A stretch of DNA of 64,000 nt, taken from Acytostelium subglobosum LB1 (taxonomy: Eukaryota; Evosea; Eumycetozoa; Acytosteliales; Acytosteliaceae). Below, in pieces: positions 11,148 to 22,338 of the stretch; positions within the stretch are counted from its first letter, which is position 1; each line of letters opens with the position of its first letter. The stretch is taken from assembly GCF_000787575.1 (NCBI RefSeq), contig NW_012236531.1, forward strand, positions 705,396 to 769,395. The letters run 5' to 3'. Under the pieces are notes generated by a model. The model saw only the letters and a list, made by a program, of their open reading frames with translations, had not been told where the DNA came from and searched no databases. Position numbers and translations under genes: made by a program.

Positions 11148-12806
11148 ATGAGTACCAAAGAGACAAGCCATCAACTTCCAACTGATCTATCATTCGATAG
11201 CGCATTGGCGAGAGTGAAGGACAAGGTGTCAAAGGATCCATTCGCTTTGATTCCAATCAACATGTGTTGTGCCGCCATTGGTATCAAGGACCCAATCGAA
11301 GTCATCGCAAACTTTGAACCAGACAAGGAGGACATTGGTATCATGGTATGTTCAGTAATGTAAGTATCAACTCGATTGCTACACTCAATCAATCAATCAA
11401 TCATACTCATACATATCAATCAATCAATCATAATAGTGGATGTATTCCAGTTGTTGGACCATTACTCCAAGGTGTCTTCACAATGTATTGGCGTCGCGCC
11501 AACCCTGAGGAAGAGAAGGTCACCAAGGCAGACTTGGAGAGAAGGTTGAAGGAGTTTAAAGAGGAGATCCTCGTGTTGATTGGTGAGAAGATCAAAGATA
11601 GTGAGATCAAGCAGTGGATCGAGCAAAGTGAGTCTCAACTCAAGGGTCTTGGTTCCTTTATCGAGGAGTACAGAGAGGCAATCTCTATGTGGCAGCACAA
11701 GATCTCTGAGAGGACTGATTCCGACACTCAGAGCCTCTCCAACTTCCTATTTTTCTCCAAGCTCCATGAGAGTATCAAAGAGTTGCGTCATTACTGTAAG
11801 CAGATGATGGCATTCGCTGGACATCCCAACTATGTCAAGTACGTCTACAAGTTCTTTATCCAGGCAACCCTCCTTTACCAAATGTCGGTGATCAACACTG
11901 ATGTATGTATCCCATTGATTGAATCATTCAATCGATCAATCACATACTGATATCTTGATCAATCAATCAATCAATTGATGACTCTAGGCATACTGGTATC
12001 AGATGAAGTTTGATCAGATATACGTGACTGGAAAGCCTGCTTCTGGCCAGTTCTCGGCCGTACAGTCGTTCAGAGAGAAGCTGCACAATCATACTGTGGA
12101 GGCACTCAAGACTATGGCCGATGGATGGAACAACTATGATAGACATTCTGGCGAGTGTAAGGGTATTGAGAATGCCAACTTGATCCTCAACAGTGATCTC
12201 TACTACTATCCCATCCCTTTGATCATTGGTAACCATCCCAAGCTCGCCAACTTGTTCACCAGTTCAGAGACACCAGTGATTGAGCTACCCGACCATCCCT
12301 ACCCCTACATCTACCGCGTGGACGGTGCATCCATGGGACCAGACCCACACGAACCTAAAGGCCGTCGTCTGACCCTCCCCAAGGACCCGATCACTCAATG
12401 TGATGGAACCTTCTACTATCGCAAGCCATCGATCACCATCAAGTTGAAACGTGGTCGCAAGGTGCGTGTTCGTCTCTTTGGTCAATACCATCACACGGTC
12501 GGCAAGGTTGTTGTTTCAAATGGTATCATCTTGCCGCCACCAGCCGAGTTGGAGCCAGTGCAAGAGGCCATTGGAATAGTTCCATTGATGGAGATTGTTG
12601 ATCCCATGTTGGGCGAGGTCAACACCAAGTGGACCAGTGGATTCACTCAGACTGAGAAGTACAATGTCAACGACACCATGACCTTCACACTATACACTCG
12701 TCCATCAAAAGACTCCAAGTATGTTGATAGTGATCGTATCCCAGCTGATGTATTGGATGATTATACAAAGGTATTCTTCATTGAGTTCATCGTCTCGGAT
12801 ATTTAA
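11148..12806 (+). CDS. Cry/delta-endotoxin-N-like protein, second of a tandem pair
   Basis: Three exons, 11148-11359, 11437-11902 and 11988-12806, joined in frame into 498 residues. Both introns carry (ATCA)n runs. Residues 1-70 form an acidic leader. Residues about 71-245 are predicted helical, with an amphipathic or hydrophobic start (GCIPVVGPLLQGVFTMYW), charged coiled helices (QSESQLKGLGSFIEEYRE) and a hydrophobic helix ending AYWYQMKFDQIYV. This order matches the seven-helix bundle of Cry toxins (Pfam Endotoxin_N), which is reported in dictyostelid proteins. Residues 245-498 are beta-rich with no lectin signature I recognise. There is no signal peptide. The toxin-fold link is inference from pattern; the function is unknown. 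Confidence 0.65.
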
Positions 12807-12927
12807 AGGACTTTTGATCAATGATATATCGAGGCCTCACACTTCGAGGCAATTTGACCTCGAGCTCAGACTCATTGATTCAGATCATTTCTTCAATCAA
12901 TCATTATAACAATCAATAAATACAAAC

Positions 12928-15165
12928 ATGACTACAACAATTCCAATAACATCAGCATCATTCAAAGAAGTGATATCGAATAGGTTGTTGTTTAGGATGG
13001 TCATAATGTTTGTTAGAGAGATTCATGATCGTCTGACACAATCGAGACTGATCGATAGGTTATCAGAGTATTCATACGACAATGAAGAATATGTATTCGA
13101 TAAGATCGAGCCTTTTCGCTTCAAGTACCATCACTGGACAGACTTGAAGATGATCGTGGATAATGGACATTATGCCCTATTGCGCGATCGTCTCAAACTC
13201 AACCTACACATCAATGTTAACTCAATCGATGACCTATGCTATGCTTGCGGCAGTGGCATTGATAACGACACATTCGACATGCTCTACAATGCCTACCAAA
13301 GTTCATTCAATGATACTTGCCTACTCTACAGTGCAGTTGGCTCGGGCAACATACACATCGCTCAAACACTGCTTCATCAGACATATCCTGTCAAGTTTGA
13401 GTATAAACAAGAGCAACTCTGGTTTGAGGCCATTGATGAGATGAAGGTTGGCATGCTCAATTACCTCATCGATCATCAATACATTGAGTTATCAACAATG
13501 ATTGATGGATATTCAGAATCAACTACAGAGTTAATATACACATCTCGATCGAGTAGTATGATCGGGGCAGTGCTCGACCCATGCCTCCCCGAGCAACTCT
13601 CAGACTTACTACGCTCACGTGCATATCTGCACGTATTGGATATCTTGCTCACAGGTGATCAAACAATCATTGATGAGCTGATACCAAGAGATCAAACATT
13701 TGTAATGGGACCAATGGACTCTGGCGAGATCAGACAAGATATGCTCCTGCCTCTTGATCAATCAGTCAGTCAACAAATGGCACATTTCGATCGTTTGTAT
13801 CAATACAAGCAGTTGCCCTGGAACATTTACACTCCATTACAAGAAGAGATGGAAAAGTCAATCGACCAGTCCATCAGAAATGTCAAGAAAATGATTGAAC
13901 AACAACAACAAGAAGAGAAACAGTTAACATTGTACGATGTTGACCATTTAAGTAATGTAGAAAGAATGCAATATGTTAGGATGCTGCAGATACCTACTAT
14001 CTCCAGCAATTGGGATGTAATCTACAGTATAATGTCCCAATACTTGGCGACAGGTGATGGAATGCTCATTCCCCTGATCATCGATCTTCCATCCTTTAGA
14101 TTCAAATATGGTGATCAACTACTTAGTTGGATTGCCGAACATGGTACAGTATGGCAGGCCATGTTGGTCATTCACTTCGCCTCGAATGATAGACACGAAA
14201 GATATATAAACCTTGCATTGGGCCTGGGTTATCGCATCATGGAGAGCAACAACTCGATCAACAAGTTGGAGATAATCAAGTATCTCAATGGTTGTGGTAT
14301 CAACAATAGGATAGGGAGATATACGATATTTCGAGGCTCAATGGAAATGCTTCAATTCCTCCTGTCCCCCAACAACGTTATCATCACGGTCAATCCATTG
14401 CTGTCTGAGTTTGATCACCTCAAGTATGTGCTTGACCATCAACCCGACATTATCCAGCCTGAGCTTCAATTCGAGTTGGCTGTGGTGATTGGCAGGATGG
14501 ACCTTCTTCAACTACTACTACAACAACTCCCTCTACTACACAACCCACTCCCCGATCTTGGTGTAGATCTGCAAGAAGTGTTGGAGATGTCGTTGTGCTG
14601 GCGACCACAGCCATCAATCTTTAGATTGCTGCTCGATAGTCCATCTTTTGACAGTCGTATATCTGTCTCCAACACTCTCTGGAAACGAATAGGAGACAGG
14701 GGATTTGACACCATTGTAGGCTTGGCAATGGAGCATCTCAACCCAACCATCTCCAACATTCGCGCAATGATCAAGTCGGCGATCAAAGAGGATCAGATAC
14801 AGTTTATCAAACTGATGTACACAGTTTATCATTCAGTGTTGATCACAAAGGGCCTTCAATTCTATTTGCAAGCCATCAAGCAAGGTAACATTGATATCAT
14901 TGATATTATATTCAAGGCTGAACCATTCACAATGGGTAACTACATCAATGATGACCCCTTGTTAAAATTGATCAATGCAATCAACAGACTGTTTGAACGA
15001 ACATGTGTGCATCAGGTGATTGCAGCGCTAGACTACATCATCAATCACATGACCGATACAGACAGATCACGTTTCAAATCGATTGTCCTTCCAGTGTGCA
15101 TCGGCAATTTGGACAAGAGTAGGAAAGTCCTCTTACTTGATCATCTCTTCAAGTTAGTCAAATGA
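12928..15165 (+). CDS. ankyrin-like dictyostelid family protein, array member 1
   Basis: 745 residues, single exon. First member of a six-copy local family. The shared N-terminal block is a hydrophobic helix (NRLLFRMVIMFVREIHDR), then HHWTDLKMIVDNGHYALLRDRLKLN and DNDTFDMLY. After that come ankyrin-like 30-residue units such as SGNIHIAQTLLHQ and MEMLQFLL, and the family signature LTGDQTIIDELI. Ankyrin repeats mediate protein binding; no catalytic domain is seen. Compared with members 2, 3 and 6 it is shorter and lacks the Lys/Arg-rich tail that follows the last repeat. It starts 120 bases after the Cry-like gene, on the same strand. Confidence 0.75.
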   Translation: MTTTIPITSASFKEVISNRLLFRMVIMFVREIHDRLTQSRLIDRLSEYSYDNEEYVFDKIEPFRFKYHHWTDLKMIVDNGHYALLRDRLKLNLHINVNSIDDLCYACGSGIDNDTFDMLYNAYQSSFNDTCLLYSAVGSGNIHIAQTLLHQTYPVKFEYKQEQLWFEAIDEMKVGMLNYLIDHQYIELSTMIDGYSESTTELIYTSRSSSMIGAVLDPCLPEQLSDLLRSRAYLHVLDILLTGDQTIIDELIPRDQTFVMGPMDSGEIRQDMLLPLDQSVSQQMAHFDRLYQYKQLPWNIYTPLQEEMEKSIDQSIRNVKKMIEQQQQEEKQLTLYDVDHLSNVERMQYVRMLQIPTISSNWDVIYSIMSQYLATGDGMLIPLIIDLPSFRFKYGDQLLSWIAEHGTVWQAMLVIHFASNDRHERYINLALGLGYRIMESNNSINKLEIIKYLNGCGINNRIGRYTIFRGSMEMLQFLLSPNNVIITVNPLLSEFDHLKYVLDHQPDIIQPELQFELAVVIGRMDLLQLLLQQLPLLHNPLPDLGVDLQEVLEMSLCWRPQPSIFRLLLDSPSFDSRISVSNTLWKRIGDRGFDTIVGLAMEHLNPTISNIRAMIKSAIKEDQIQFIKLMYTVYHSVLITKGLQFYLQAIKQGNIDIIDIIFKAEPFTMGNYINDDPLLKLINAINRLFERTCVHQVIAALDYIINHMTDTDRSRFKSIVLPVCIGNLDKSRKVLLLDHLFKLVK

Positions 15166-15693
15166 TTCCAGTTGTTAACAACTATGTACATATAAATAGT
15201 ACCTATTTATTGACCTGTTTGTCCTTTCGTTCGTTTTGATTGATTGGACGGAGTCTAGACTCACTCACACTAATTCTAGAAAGACTCTTCAGTGAAGGGC
15301 ACAAACCAGGGAGGTCCTCTGATCAAAGAAAAGGGTGTTTTTTGATCAAAACGATGTTTTTTGAGATGTTTTTTGATTGTTTTGGCTGTGATATGTTGAC
15401 TTCATCTTTGAATTCTTAACACTACAAGTCATAGACATGTAACTCTTTGACTAGTTTCGTTGAACATAACCCCCATGGATACTCATGTCAGAGTCTCGGG
15501 TAATTAAATTGTAGAATCAAAGTAAAGTCAATGCTTTGGTTCTAGACTTGAGTGTTGCCGGACTTAATCAAAATAATATTTAAGGATGATTGATCAGGAT
15601 ACCTAGAGAACATCAATTACTACACAATCAATTCAAATAATAATAATAATAATAATATTTACTTATTAATAATAATAAATTAACTATCCAACA
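15166..15693. other. intergenic region, T-rich repeats
   Basis: No gene is seen. Three close repeats of TGTTTTTTGA lie at about 15338-15384. An AT-rich run with TAATAATAATAA immediately precedes the next start codon and is the probable core promoter and leader. Confidence 0.4.
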
Positions 15694-16691
15694 ATGGGTT
15701 CTAAATTTTTTATCCAAGTCCTAATCATTCTTTTGGCTGTCAGCTCAATGGCTATGGAAGTGGAAAGACCAACTCATCGACCATCTACGACCCATCACTC
15801 AACTGGAAGTGGTTCTAGAGACTCAACGACTACCGCTGACACAACTGGAAGGACCTCAACCACCGGTAGCACTGGCACTCCATCTCCAACCACAACAGGA
15901 CATATCACAGGACCAGGTAAAACGACAAGTGCTACCACTGCCATGCCGATGGGTGTTACATCGACCACAACAAATCCCTCGACTGGCAACTACACCACTG
16001 GTGGTCTCTCAACTGCTGATACCACTGCAATGCCAATGGGAGTTACTTCGACCACTACCAATCCCTCAACTGGAAACTATACCACTGGTGGTCTCTCAAC
16101 CGCTGATACCACCGCCATGCCAATGGGTGTTACATCGACTACGGGCAATCCTTCGACTGGCAACTGGACCACTGGAGGAATAACTACTGGCACTCCAGCT
16201 CCAAACACCACCACTGGCTATATCACAGGATCAGGTAGATCTACAGGTGATACTACGGCCATGCCAATGGGGGTCACCTCCACAACCTCCAGTTCATCGA
16301 GCTCGACTGATACCACCACCGAGATGTCTTCAACTCAGCAGGGTACCACAGCCCAATCAACCTCTGAGCACTCCACAACAGCATCTGGTCACTCGACCAC
16401 TGCAAAGACCACTACCGGCCATACCATCAGCTCATGGTCTACTACCAAACAATCATCGACCCATGTTGGACAGGATGCTACCCTCTGCAATAATCAAGAC
16501 CAAGATTGTCTTGCCAGACAATCAGTCATGGGTGATAATCAATACCATTGTAAGTAGTTCATTAATTCAATCATTCATTCATTCGCTCAATCATAAGCAT
16601 ACTTACTCTTAAAATAGCATTGGCCACCACACAAGCTAATGTGTATCCTGGCATTCTCATTGCCACTCTAGTTCTATCTATCTTGGTGTAA
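15694..16691 (+). CDS. Ser/Thr-rich repeat surface protein, probably GPI-anchored
   Basis: Two exons, 15694-16549 and 16618-16691 (intron GTAAGT...ATAG), giving 309 residues. Residues 1-20 are a signal peptide (FFIQVLIILLAVSSMAM). The body is almost only Ser, Thr, Gly and Pro, a substrate for mucin-type O-glycosylation. It contains three tandem 29-residue units (87 bases; starts near 15943, 16030 and 16117) built on TAMPMGVTSTTTNPSTGNYT, and a fourth partial unit. A short Cys pair region (LCNNQDQDCLA) precedes the splice junction. The second exon supplies a hydrophobic C-terminus, PGILIATLVLSILV, with no charged residue after it, as in GPI-anchor signals. Likely a cell-surface or sheath mucin. 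Confidence 0.75.
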
Positions 16692-16862
16692 TGTAAGAGA
16701 CAATGAGGAGATAATAAGAATGATTATCTCAATAAACCCTATCAACATTAAACAATGTTTGATCAACTATAACAATACTATTTCCTGGAATCAGTGTTTG
16801 GCAAACCAAACTTTAAGAAACAGACCCATTCATTCATTCATTCAAACACATACACACAAACA

Positions 16863-19277
16863 ATGATAACAGATACAGACAACAACAATGATGCTACTCT
16901 AGATCGTACACTATATGTGCGCGATACACCATTCATTAGAGTACTGACAAACAGATTGTTGGTGAGGATCATAATGTCAGCTGTCAGTGTTATACATGAT
17001 AGACATTACTATGAAAGGGTCATTAAGAAGATAAGGAATAGACTGAGAGAATCAGAACCCTATTGGAATGAAGATCATATTCGCTACAAGTACAGACATT
17101 GGACAGGTATTGAAGCTATCATCAATAATCGTCATCTTGGTCTATTACATGATCGGCTCAAAAACAACAAACACATCAACCTACCAACCAAAAGCGATCT
17201 TATGGCAATATGTCAGAGTGACATTGATCGTGACACCTTTGACCTGCTCTGCAAGCGCTTTCACATCACATCCAGTGTGCGCAAGGATATGCTCAAGTGG
17301 TCGGTCGACTCGGGCAACTTACATATCTTGGAGTCGCTCATTGGCGACAAGCAGACAAACGAGCCCATCTCATTGGACACTGATCAACGTATATTCTCAA
17401 ACATACCAATCGACTTTAGGAAGACCAAGATGATCAGTTACTTGTTTCAGAATGATTATATCAACAGGTCGACGTTGAGTGAAAAGGGAGTTGATCTGTC
17501 CAATCTATTCGCCAGTCGATCGAGTAGGGTGATCAGGTCAGTGCTCGACCCTCTCAGCTACCCATCCGAGATGATCGACTTGGTGCGATCAAATGCTCAC
17601 ATGTTCATTGTGGATATCCTATTGACAGGTGATCAACAACTGATTGATGAGTTGATTGCTGTTGATGACATTGGTGTCAAGTACCGACATAAGCCATATT
17701 CAATTATAACCAACAAGCAGTTACTCTCAGAGGAAGCAACAATGGAACAACAATGGAGACATGTGGAGTTGTTGATCAAGTACAAGTTGTTAGCGCCAGG
17801 TGATGGTAACACACTACATCGTGCCAAAGAAGCAATGGCCGAGTCAAAGGCACTTGTGAACAATGCCCTAGGGGCCAAAGTCAAAGTACAGGCGTTGGAT
17901 TGCATCAGTGACGAACAAAGACTGGTGTATGTCAAGCTGTTGAAGCAGTCCAAGCTATGCCTGGGCCAGAGCATCATGCGGAGTTTGCTCCGTGAATACG
18001 TCTCCACTGGAGACTGCATGCTCATCCCTCTCATTATGATGTATCCAGCCAATCTGTATGACAACCGACACCTCATCTTCGCAAACATTGTTGAGCATGG
18101 TACTATTGCCCAGGCAGAGATGGCGATGGCACTGTTGAACAACAGTACCATAGGATTAAATCATGTATCACTCTACATGAGTGATGAGCTAAAGGTTGTG
18201 TTCACGAACAACAACAACTCATTCAACAAAATTGATATCCTCAATTATCTCAACAAGGTCATTGCCATCAGCTCCAGAACACTCTGGCAGGGCATGTCCT
18301 TGCCCTTCCAAGGCACCACCGAGATTCTAGAGTGTCTCTTATCAGACACGAATATGTTGATCAAAGTAAGACCACTGCCCGTTGACACTAGACACTTGGA
18401 ACACTTGCTCGCCATCCGACCTGAACTCCTACAACCAGCTGTTCAGATGCAGATGGCAGTGATGCTCGGAAAGCTTGACATGGTCCAATTACTTTTCAAT
18501 CATGATCATCACATTCAATATTCTATCCATATTCTCGAGACAGCTATGTGTGGGCGTCCCCAGTACTCAATCTTCAAATGGATCCTGACTCACCAAAACT
18601 ATCATTCATCATTCCCAATTGGTCTTACGTTGAACAGAATCGCAAGGTGTGGAGACAACATGGCCTATGCATTGGTTATGAACGAACTAAAGCCATCACT
18701 GGATATGATACGAGATCTAGTGACAGAGGCGATCAAGGCCAATCAAACAGAGTTTATCAAACAACTTGATAAATATCATCATGAAGAATTGGCATTACAC
18801 AAACTTCATCAACAAGTGATTGAACAACATAACATTGAGTTGATGGAGTATTACTTTGGCACTTATCCATTACCAATTAATTGGAAAAATTCAATCTCTT
18901 CACTTTATGATATCTTTTCATCTATCCTGGTACAGCCTCAAACCAGACCAACAAACAGTTCCAAGATCCTGGAACTGGATTGTGCACTTAGACATGTTAA
19001 TGAAGTAGCTAGAGAGTATATCAAATCAAATGTAATATCAAGATACACAACAAATCTGATTGAACAACATGACTACTCAACACTACAACATCTGGTGGAC
19101 ATTGGGGCGACCTTGGACCTTGATGGCGTGGTATCAACTGGCATACCAGTCCTACAATCAATCATTGATCAATATCAACAAAGGCATGGTCCAATCATCA
19201 CAACACTCAAGAGATCAAGGGTAATGCAGACCAATACCATACTTCCAGTCAAAGTGAAAAGGCGTTCCAAGAAATAA
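16863..19277 (+). CDS. ankyrin-like dictyostelid family protein, array member 2
   Basis: 804 residues, single exon, starting MITDTDNNNDATLDRT. An in-frame Met at 16794 lies in simple-sequence leader and is less likely. It shares with its neighbours the N-terminal block (NRLLVRIIMSAVSVIHDRH; RHWTGIEAIINNRHLGLLHDRL; IDRDTFDLL), the repeat SGNLHILESLI, and LTGDQQLIDELI. The C-terminal LVDIGATLDLDGV unit is followed by a basic tail (VKVKRRSKK) that could be a nuclear signal. Clearly diverged from members 1 and 3 yet open throughout, so it is under selection or recent. Function unknown; probably a protein-binding scaffold. Confidence 0.75.
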   Translation: MITDTDNNNDATLDRTLYVRDTPFIRVLTNRLLVRIIMSAVSVIHDRHYYERVIKKIRNRLRESEPYWNEDHIRYKYRHWTGIEAIINNRHLGLLHDRLKNNKHINLPTKSDLMAICQSDIDRDTFDLLCKRFHITSSVRKDMLKWSVDSGNLHILESLIGDKQTNEPISLDTDQRIFSNIPIDFRKTKMISYLFQNDYINRSTLSEKGVDLSNLFASRSSRVIRSVLDPLSYPSEMIDLVRSNAHMFIVDILLTGDQQLIDELIAVDDIGVKYRHKPYSIITNKQLLSEEATMEQQWRHVELLIKYKLLAPGDGNTLHRAKEAMAESKALVNNALGAKVKVQALDCISDEQRLVYVKLLKQSKLCLGQSIMRSLLREYVSTGDCMLIPLIMMYPANLYDNRHLIFANIVEHGTIAQAEMAMALLNNSTIGLNHVSLYMSDELKVVFTNNNNSFNKIDILNYLNKVIAISSRTLWQGMSLPFQGTTEILECLLSDTNMLIKVRPLPVDTRHLEHLLAIRPELLQPAVQMQMAVMLGKLDMVQLLFNHDHHIQYSIHILETAMCGRPQYSIFKWILTHQNYHSSFPIGLTLNRIARCGDNMAYALVMNELKPSLDMIRDLVTEAIKANQTEFIKQLDKYHHEELALHKLHQQVIEQHNIELMEYYFGTYPLPINWKNSISSLYDIFSSILVQPQTRPTNSSKILELDCALRHVNEVAREYIKSNVISRYTTNLIEQHDYSTLQHLVDIGATLDLDGVVSTGIPVLQSIIDQYQQRHGPIITTLKRSRVMQTNTILPVKVKRRSKK

Positions 19278-19692
19278 ACAATGTTGTGTGCGTTTAGATT
19301 GGAATCAAAAAGAAATCCAAGTATCAATCACATTCCAATGTATGGTTAGAACGGCAATCAATTACAGTGTGGGGAAACTACGTCACCAACCTAATCATCC
19401 AGTGAATATTCACTCAATACAAGGAACAGCACCAATCACTCAAGCAGAGGCAATAATAGTAATTGTCTTTACCAAAGCGAACTGGATCAATCCAACAAGT
19501 CCAAGAGTTTAAACAAATAATAATAATAATTGTTTGGTGGGGCAACCTATTTCTGGAAATTTTTCATAGAACGAGTGGTCACGAGTTGATCAATATGTTC
19601 CCGTTTCTCGTTGGCCTGTTTGTTTGAATGACAAGTGCAAAGTTTCAAACAAACAAATAATATATATTTACATTAATAATTAAACGTTAAAT
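19278..19692. other. intergenic region between array members 2 and 3
   Basis: No full gene. 19300-19510 preserves stretches that resemble the 3' end of the family (GTGAATATTCACTCAATACAAGG recalls the QSIIKQYKE-coding end of member 3), so it may be the eroded tail of a lost copy. The last 60 bases are an AT-rich promoter. Confidence 0.35.
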
Positions 19693-22185
19693 ATGAGTGA
19701 TAATAGTACAACAACGAATGTGTTTATGTCTGTATTCAAAAACAGATTATTAATCAAGTCTATCTTGTCAGAAGTCCATAAGATACATGATAATCGTAGA
19801 GCAGTTATTGGTCATGTTAACAAAGTGAACTCATCAAGTTGGTACACATATATGTGGAGCAAACACAAATATGGACATTGGACCAACTGTAAAGATATAG
19901 TGTTGAATGGACATTTTGGTCTGTTGCGTGACAGAATCAAACGTGGCCTACACCTCGATCAACCCGAAGATATATTGACCATCAACAACCATATGGATAA
20001 TGATACATTCGACTTGTTCTACACTCGATTTCAAAGCTACTTCGATCAAGAATGCAGCCTGAGATGGTCAATCCAAAGTGGTAACATTCATATCGCTCAG
20101 ACATTGTTCAATCAATCAAATCCGGTCAAGGTAAATATTGATCGACATAGGTTTTACTCGATTCTTGACATCGCCATTCAAAAAGAGAGAGTCGACATCA
20201 TCAAATTCCTCTTGGAGAATCCATACTTTGTATCGTCAGACGCCAAACAAACCGATTTTCTCACCAGGATCATCATGTCTCATTCCAGTGAATTGATCAG
20301 ATTGGTGACTGGAGCTCCCAAATCATCATCTCCATCCTCTTCAACTTCAACATCCTCTTCCAGTACATTATCAGTATCAACTCAAGTCTCAGAGGTGGCC
20401 CGCGCACTCATACCAGAGCTCAAGTACTTTATCCTAAAGACTGGTGATCAGAGTCTCATTGATGACTTGTTGCCAAACCTCAACATCGATGAATTGAAGA
20501 GTCCTCATCGTCTTTATCACTTGATAAACGACCTACTCCTTCAAATCAATGCATCAGTGGAGGAGCACGTTACACATTTTGAGCGATTGATCGATTACAA
20601 GGTGATCATCAAACGACAAACAATCACTGACGAACAAGCCATGGACTCGCTCACCAAGTCGAAAGAGGACATTAGGAGAATGGTTGGATATGACAACAGC
20701 TTGGGCACCTGTGATGACAAATACCTTTTGGCAATGATCAAGCTCCTACTCTTTATCAAGCCTCAGATTGACGTTGATACGGACAAGCTCATAATTCGGA
20801 AGTTGAACAATTACCTGTCAACTGGAGACCTGGCACTAATACCATTCTTGGCATCCATTGAATATGATGAAACTGTTTCATTGATCTTCTGCATAGTAGA
20901 GCATGGCACACTAGCCCAAGCCAAGTTACTCATTCAATATATGGCATCCAAACCAATTCTTCAATCATTGTTCAACAGCCTTGGAACATACCGTGCTCGA
21001 ATGTCAGAGGGGCGACTCTATGCTGGGTTCATGACATCATACAACAGCTCACTCAAACTGGAAGTGCTCATGATGTTCAACGATCACAATATTCAGTTTG
21101 ACAAATCATCGGATAGTAGACCATGGTTATTCGAAGGTTCAATGGACCTGCTTGAGTTCCTGGTTTCAGACCGCAACAAGATCGTCAAGTTCACTCCATT
21201 GTTCATCGATATCAAACACTTGGAGTATGTTCTCGACAAGTCACCATCATTGATCAGTCACACTCAACAACTTCAACTTGCTGTGATGCTTGGTCAACAT
21301 GACATTGTCCAACTCATCTATGGACTCAGGAAATTTAACAATCGTGAATTGTTGTTTGAACTGACAATGGCTGGCCGTCCAGATTATGACATGTTCCAAT
21401 GGCTGATGGATCATCACACTTCCAAATCAACAACATACTTTGAGCGGATTGGTCAGATTGGTGACACTAGGATGGCAGACATGGCCATCGAGTATGTTCA
21501 ACGATCATCATCCAACCAGACCAAATCATTGGAAGTGCCTGTCTCCTTAATGTTTGAACAAGCGATCAAATTCAATCAGACCCAACTGCTCACTCATTTC
21601 TACAAAAACCATCGATGTTTGTTCACTACCAACTTTGAGAAATATCATGAATTGGCCATTCTCAAAGGCAACTTGGAGCAACTGGCAATCTTACTTGGAA
21701 TGGTACCTCTAGAGATCTCCTTCTTCGTATTCAATAAGGCAGTTTGCTATAATGGTGCATATCATAGCAGTTTCTACAAGACTATAAAGAAAGTGATCTT
21801 TGATCATAAAGATGGCCGGCCAATATTGGATTGCGTACTCAAGCATGCGAGTGACACAGTCAGAACCGGAATCAAGTCAGTAGTACTACCATTGTACACA
21901 ATTGATTTGATCAAGAAGAATGATATTGTAATGTTACAACATCTCTTGGACATTGGAGCAACGTTCCAACTTAAAGGTGTGACGACATGTTCAGCCTACA
22001 AGTCCAGTGCACCCATTCAATCAATAATCAAACAATACAAGGAACGACAAGCAATGAACAACAATAAGAAGAGAGGTAGAGATAGTGTCGAAGACAATCA
22101 AGAGACTTCAGTCCAACAACAAGTCAATGACACAACTGATCCTGAGGATGATCAACAACCTTCAAAGATAAATAAGACCAAATAA
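19693..22185 (+). CDS. ankyrin-like dictyostelid family protein, array member 3
   Basis: 830 residues, single exon, and the best-preserved member. N-terminal block KNRLLIKSILSEVHKIHD, GHWTNCKDIVLNGHFGLLRD and DNDTFDLFYTRFQSYF; repeats SGNIHIAQTLFNQS and others; KTGDQSLIDDLLPNL; a Ser-rich insertion at about residues 210-230. The last unit LLDIGATFQLKGVTTC is followed by a disordered tail with NNNKKRGRDSVEDN, a likely nuclear localisation signal. The stretch from about residue 437 to the end is nearly identical to the broken copy at 34.79-35.93 kb on the far side of the virus-like element, so the two copies separated recently or have been converted. Confidence 0.78.
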   Translation: MSDNSTTTNVFMSVFKNRLLIKSILSEVHKIHDNRRAVIGHVNKVNSSSWYTYMWSKHKYGHWTNCKDIVLNGHFGLLRDRIKRGLHLDQPEDILTINNHMDNDTFDLFYTRFQSYFDQECSLRWSIQSGNIHIAQTLFNQSNPVKVNIDRHRFYSILDIAIQKERVDIIKFLLENPYFVSSDAKQTDFLTRIIMSHSSELIRLVTGAPKSSSPSSSTSTSSSSTLSVSTQVSEVARALIPELKYFILKTGDQSLIDDLLPNLNIDELKSPHRLYHLINDLLLQINASVEEHVTHFERLIDYKVIIKRQTITDEQAMDSLTKSKEDIRRMVGYDNSLGTCDDKYLLAMIKLLLFIKPQIDVDTDKLIIRKLNNYLSTGDLALIPFLASIEYDETVSLIFCIVEHGTLAQAKLLIQYMASKPILQSLFNSLGTYRARMSEGRLYAGFMTSYNSSLKLEVLMMFNDHNIQFDKSSDSRPWLFEGSMDLLEFLVSDRNKIVKFTPLFIDIKHLEYVLDKSPSLISHTQQLQLAVMLGQHDIVQLIYGLRKFNNRELLFELTMAGRPDYDMFQWLMDHHTSKSTTYFERIGQIGDTRMADMAIEYVQRSSSNQTKSLEVPVSLMFEQAIKFNQTQLLTHFYKNHRCLFTTNFEKYHELAILKGNLEQLAILLGMVPLEISFFVFNKAVCYNGAYHSSFYKTIKKVIFDHKDGRPILDCVLKHASDTVRTGIKSVVLPLYTIDLIKKNDIVMLQHLLDIGATFQLKGVTTCSAYKSSAPIQSIIKQYKERQAMNNNKKRGRDSVEDNQETSVQQQVNDTTDPEDDQQPSKINKTK

Positions 22186-22338
22186 ATACTCTATTTGTTT
22201 GCAAAACTTTGCAAAGTCTCTGGATGGAGTTTGCAAAAAAAGGTCACATGACACAACAAACATACTCAATCAATGATCAATCCATCAATCATTTACACGA
22301 TCAATAAAATAATCAATCATATAATCAAACAAGAAACT

